NCBI RefSeq assembly: GCF_021502575.1
Contig: NZ_JAKFGN010000002.1
Location: 1,302,001-1,366,000, forward strand
Direction of reading: 5' to 3'
Source: Bradyrhizobium sp. G127
Lineage (GTDB): Bacteria > Pseudomonadota > Alphaproteobacteria > Rhizobiales > Xanthobacteraceae
DNA: 64,000 bases
Every line of letters starts with the position of its first letter. Position 1 is the first letter of the stretch. Under the pieces are notes generated by a model that had not been told where the DNA came from, searched no databases, and saw nothing but the letters and a program-made list of their open reading frames with translations. This document shows positions 62,318-64,000 of the stretch, in pieces. The translations under genes were made by a program, and so were the position numbers.

Positions 62318-63613
62318 TCATTGAACAATCTGCGGTTCAGGGATCGGCACCACGAACTGCGCGCCCCAGCTCCGGGTGAACGATAGCTGGCCGATAATCT
62401 CGTGCTGGAGATTCCATGGTAGAATAAGGATGTAATCCGGTTTGGTCACGTTGATCCGCTCCGGCTCATAGATCGGAATATGAGTCCCCGGTAAAAATCG
62501 CCCTTGTTTGTGCGGACTGCGATCAACCGTATATTCAATAAGATCAGGAGTAATGCCGCAGTAGTTCAACAACGTATTTCCCTTGGCGGGAGCACCATAT
62601 CCGACAACGCGCTTTCCTGCCTGTTTGGCATTCACCAGAAATTCAACGAGCTTCTCTTTCGTCCGTACGGCGCGCTGCTCAAAATCAAGGTATCCGCCGA
62701 GGCCTGCGTATCCAGCATCTATCTCCCGCTTCCGAAGATCCTCGACACGCTTTGACGTTGGGTGGATACCTCCAACCCTGTGCTGCGCAAAAATGCGAAG
62801 CGATCCTCCGTGTGTCGGCAACTCCTCGACGTCGAACAATGTCAGTCCATGCGCGTTAAACACCTTCTCCGCCGCTATGAATGAAAAATACGAAAAGTGC
62901 TCGTGATAGATCGTATCGATCTGACATTCCGCGCACAGCCGCATCAAGTGGGGAAATTCCATTGTAACAATGCCTTGATCGGCCAGCAGTATCTTTAACC
63001 CTTTCACGAAATCGTTCAGGTCTGGCACATGAGCGAGAACGTTGTTCCCAATCAGGAGATCGGCACGCAACCCCTCTCTCCGCAGAGTCCTAGCGGTTGC
63101 CTCACCGAAGAAATCCACCCGTGTGGGAATTCCTCTGCTGCGAGCGACCTCGGCGACGTTTCGCGCAGGCTCTATTCCGAGAACCGGAACCCCACGATCA
63201 ACAAAATACTGCAGCAGATAGCCATCATTGCTTGCGATTTCGACGACCTTGCTCTCCGTGTTAACTCCGAAGCGATCGACCATCGCGGCGGCATATGTCT
63301 TTGCGTGACGAAGCCAGGACTCGCTGTAGGAAGAGAAGTAGGCATAATCTCCAAAAATATTCTCCGGACTCTCCCATTCTTCGAGTTGGACCAGAAAGCA
63401 CACCCCGCAAACATAAACCCGCAGCGGAAACTGCGGCTCACCTCGCTGGAGATCTTCGGCCTTCGGGTAGGTATTGGCCAGAGGCGACAAACCCAGATCA
63501 AGAAAAATCTGACTGAGCGGCGAGCCACAAAACCGACAACCGCTATGTTGGCCGTGCTCGGCGACCGTCGCCGCGGAATTGAGCGATCTGACCTGAAATT
63601 CGCCATTCAACAT
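62318..63613 (-). CDS. Sugar C-methyltransferase (NovU/TylCIII type)
   Basis: A 431-residue protein with the three-part architecture of dTDP-deoxysugar C-methyltransferases: an N-terminal zinc domain (CRFCG ... YVCGVC), a SAM-binding Rossmann domain (VVEIASNDGYLLQYF), and a C-terminal domain with VVGYGAPAKGNTLLNYCG. It adds a methyl group to C-3 of a 4-keto sugar nucleotide. ATG 63613 has AGGAG upstream and gives the normal length. It is downstream of an epimerase gene, fitting branched deoxysugar synthesis. Confidence 0.88.
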   Translation of the reverse strand: MLNGEFQVRSLNSAATVAEHGQHSGCRFCGSPLSQIFLDLGLSPLANTYPKAEDLQRGEPQFPLRVYVCGVCFLVQLEEWESPENIFGDYAYFSSYSESWLRHAKTYAAAMVDRFGVNTESKVVEIASNDGYLLQYFVDRGVPVLGIEPARNVAEVARSRGIPTRVDFFGEATARTLRREGLRADLLIGNNVLAHVPDLNDFVKGLKILLADQGIVTMEFPHLMRLCAECQIDTIYHEHFSYFSFIAAEKVFNAHGLTLFDVEELPTHGGSLRIFAQHRVGGIHPTSKRVEDLRKREIDAGYAGLGGYLDFEQRAVRTKEKLVEFLVNAKQAGKRVVGYGAPAKGNTLLNYCGITPDLIEYTVDRSPHKQGRFLPGTHIPIYEPERINVTKPDYILILPWNLQHEIIGQLSFTRSWGAQFVVPIPEPQIVQ

Positions 63614-63690
63614 CACGTGGCTCCTGATGTGCGTCAACTCCGGTTCATCGATCCAACCAATCGAACTTACGTTTCAACGAACCCAACCAC

Positions 63691-63704
63691 TTGACGACCG
63701 TCAA
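63691..63704. promoter_or_regulatory. Shared palindrome, copy 2
   Basis: TTGACG-AC-CGTCAA within the longer palindrome ACTTGACG-AC-CGTCAAGT. It lies between the epimerase stop (63820) and the methyltransferase start (63613), and is identical to the site at 53452-53465. Confidence 0.5.
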
Positions 63705-63819
63705 GTTGGCCTCATCTGCACAACGTGACTAAAGATCCTGCGAATGCGCGGGGGCAGTGGACTATAGTCACACCATTTAGCTCATCGCGATCAGCTTTAA
63801 ACGCGACGATCATCTCGCT

Positions 63820-64000
63820 CTATGCAACGCTTCTGAGATTCATGCGCAGTTTGAGATCGTCCTCGATCTCGGAAATCAAACTCCATGCCTTATCGCGCCG
63901 TGAAATAACACGCACAGGCAGCGGCCAATCCACCCCAAGCATCGGATCGTCATATCGAAAGCCACCCTCAGCATCCGGCGCATGAGATTCGCTGATGAGG
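63820..64000 (-). CDS. dTDP-4-dehydrorhamnose 3,5-epimerase-like protein, C-terminal fragment
   Basis: The last 59 codons of a minus-strand gene. They encode GGFRYDDPMLGVDWPLPVRV then ISRRDKAWSLISEIEDD, the characteristic C-terminus of RmlC/RfbC-type cupin epimerases (normally GFRWDDPAFGIEWPLP-like). The stop is at 63822-63820. The rest lies beyond the window. The segment was missed by simple frame calling because it lacks a start. It would supply a 3,5-epimerised 4-keto sugar for the methyltransferase pathway. Confidence 0.8.
   Translation of the reverse strand, partial: LISESHAPDAEGGFRYDDPMLGVDWPLPVRVISRRDKAWSLISEIEDDLKLRMNLRSVA

Noticed and set aside
63725-63985. Plus-strand 86-codon frame at the window end
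   Set aside because: The minus strand in this stretch encodes the recognisable C-terminus of an RmlC-type epimerase, so the plus frame is a shadow.

Overview
The window reads as chromosomal DNA of a metabolically versatile alphaproteobacterium, most likely of the Bradyrhizobium / Rhodopseudomonas / Afipia group. This is inferred from the moderately high GC, the pstSCAB-phoU-phoB order and the density of CoA-ester and aromatic-type catabolic genes; no rRNA or other marker gene is present to prove it. I see no tRNA, rRNA, CRISPR array, insertion sequence or transposase.

Region 1 (1-9045, minus strand): the methionine ABC importer metNI with the first codons of metQ, then a tight operon running from a Tat-exported substrate-binding protein through an ABC permease and ATPase to an enoyl-CoA hydratase, a thiolase-like protein with its DUF35 partner, and an acyl-CoA synthetase. 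A LysR regulator is divergent to it. Together these look like uptake plus CoA-dependent breakdown of a small organic acid.

Region 2 (9101-33980): accessory catabolism. There is an aldehyde dehydrogenase, a UbiD decarboxylase with its UbiX flavin prenyltransferase and a LysR regulator, a soluble P450, a large zinc-ribbon/cyclase/ATPase/TPR regulator, a three-subunit molybdenum hydroxylase operon with a divergent HxlR regulator, and an operon of FAH-family hydrolase, enoyl-CoA hydratase, CaiB CoA-transferase, periplasmic binding protein and a second HxlR regulator. Three 21-bp palindromes of the form TAACT-N11-AGTTA sit at the promoters of this part and suggest one HxlR-type regulon. Two decayed genes lie here: an alpha/beta hydrolase and an Old Yellow Enzyme remnant.

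Region 3 (33956-50675): a phosphate operon (pstS-pstC-pstA-pstB-phoU-phoB with a Pho box) enclosed by two arsenic resistance clusters. The left cluster has two MFS exporters, a Cys-tailed flavoprotein (arsO-like), two ArsR repressors, Acr3 and a glutaredoxin-type ArsC. The right cluster has a second PstS under apparent ArsR control, an ArsR-ArsC fusion, and the GAPDH/ArsJ pair that exports arsenate as 1-arseno-3-phosphoglycerate. Paired operator-like repeats mark both clusters.

Region 4 (50676-64000): cell-surface and secretion genes. Two GT4 glycosyltransferases and a radical SAM/SPASM protein precede a HlyB-type type I secretion ATPase and a HlyD adaptor. The HlyD carries an extra N-terminal C39-like domain that is about half identical to the one in the neighbouring HlyB, the most unusual architecture in the window. 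Then come a DUF4910 aminopeptidase-like protein, a C-methyltransferase and the 3' end of a dTDP-sugar 3,5-epimerase gene, pointing to a branched deoxysugar. An identical 14-bp palindrome lies in the promoter regions at both ends of this block.
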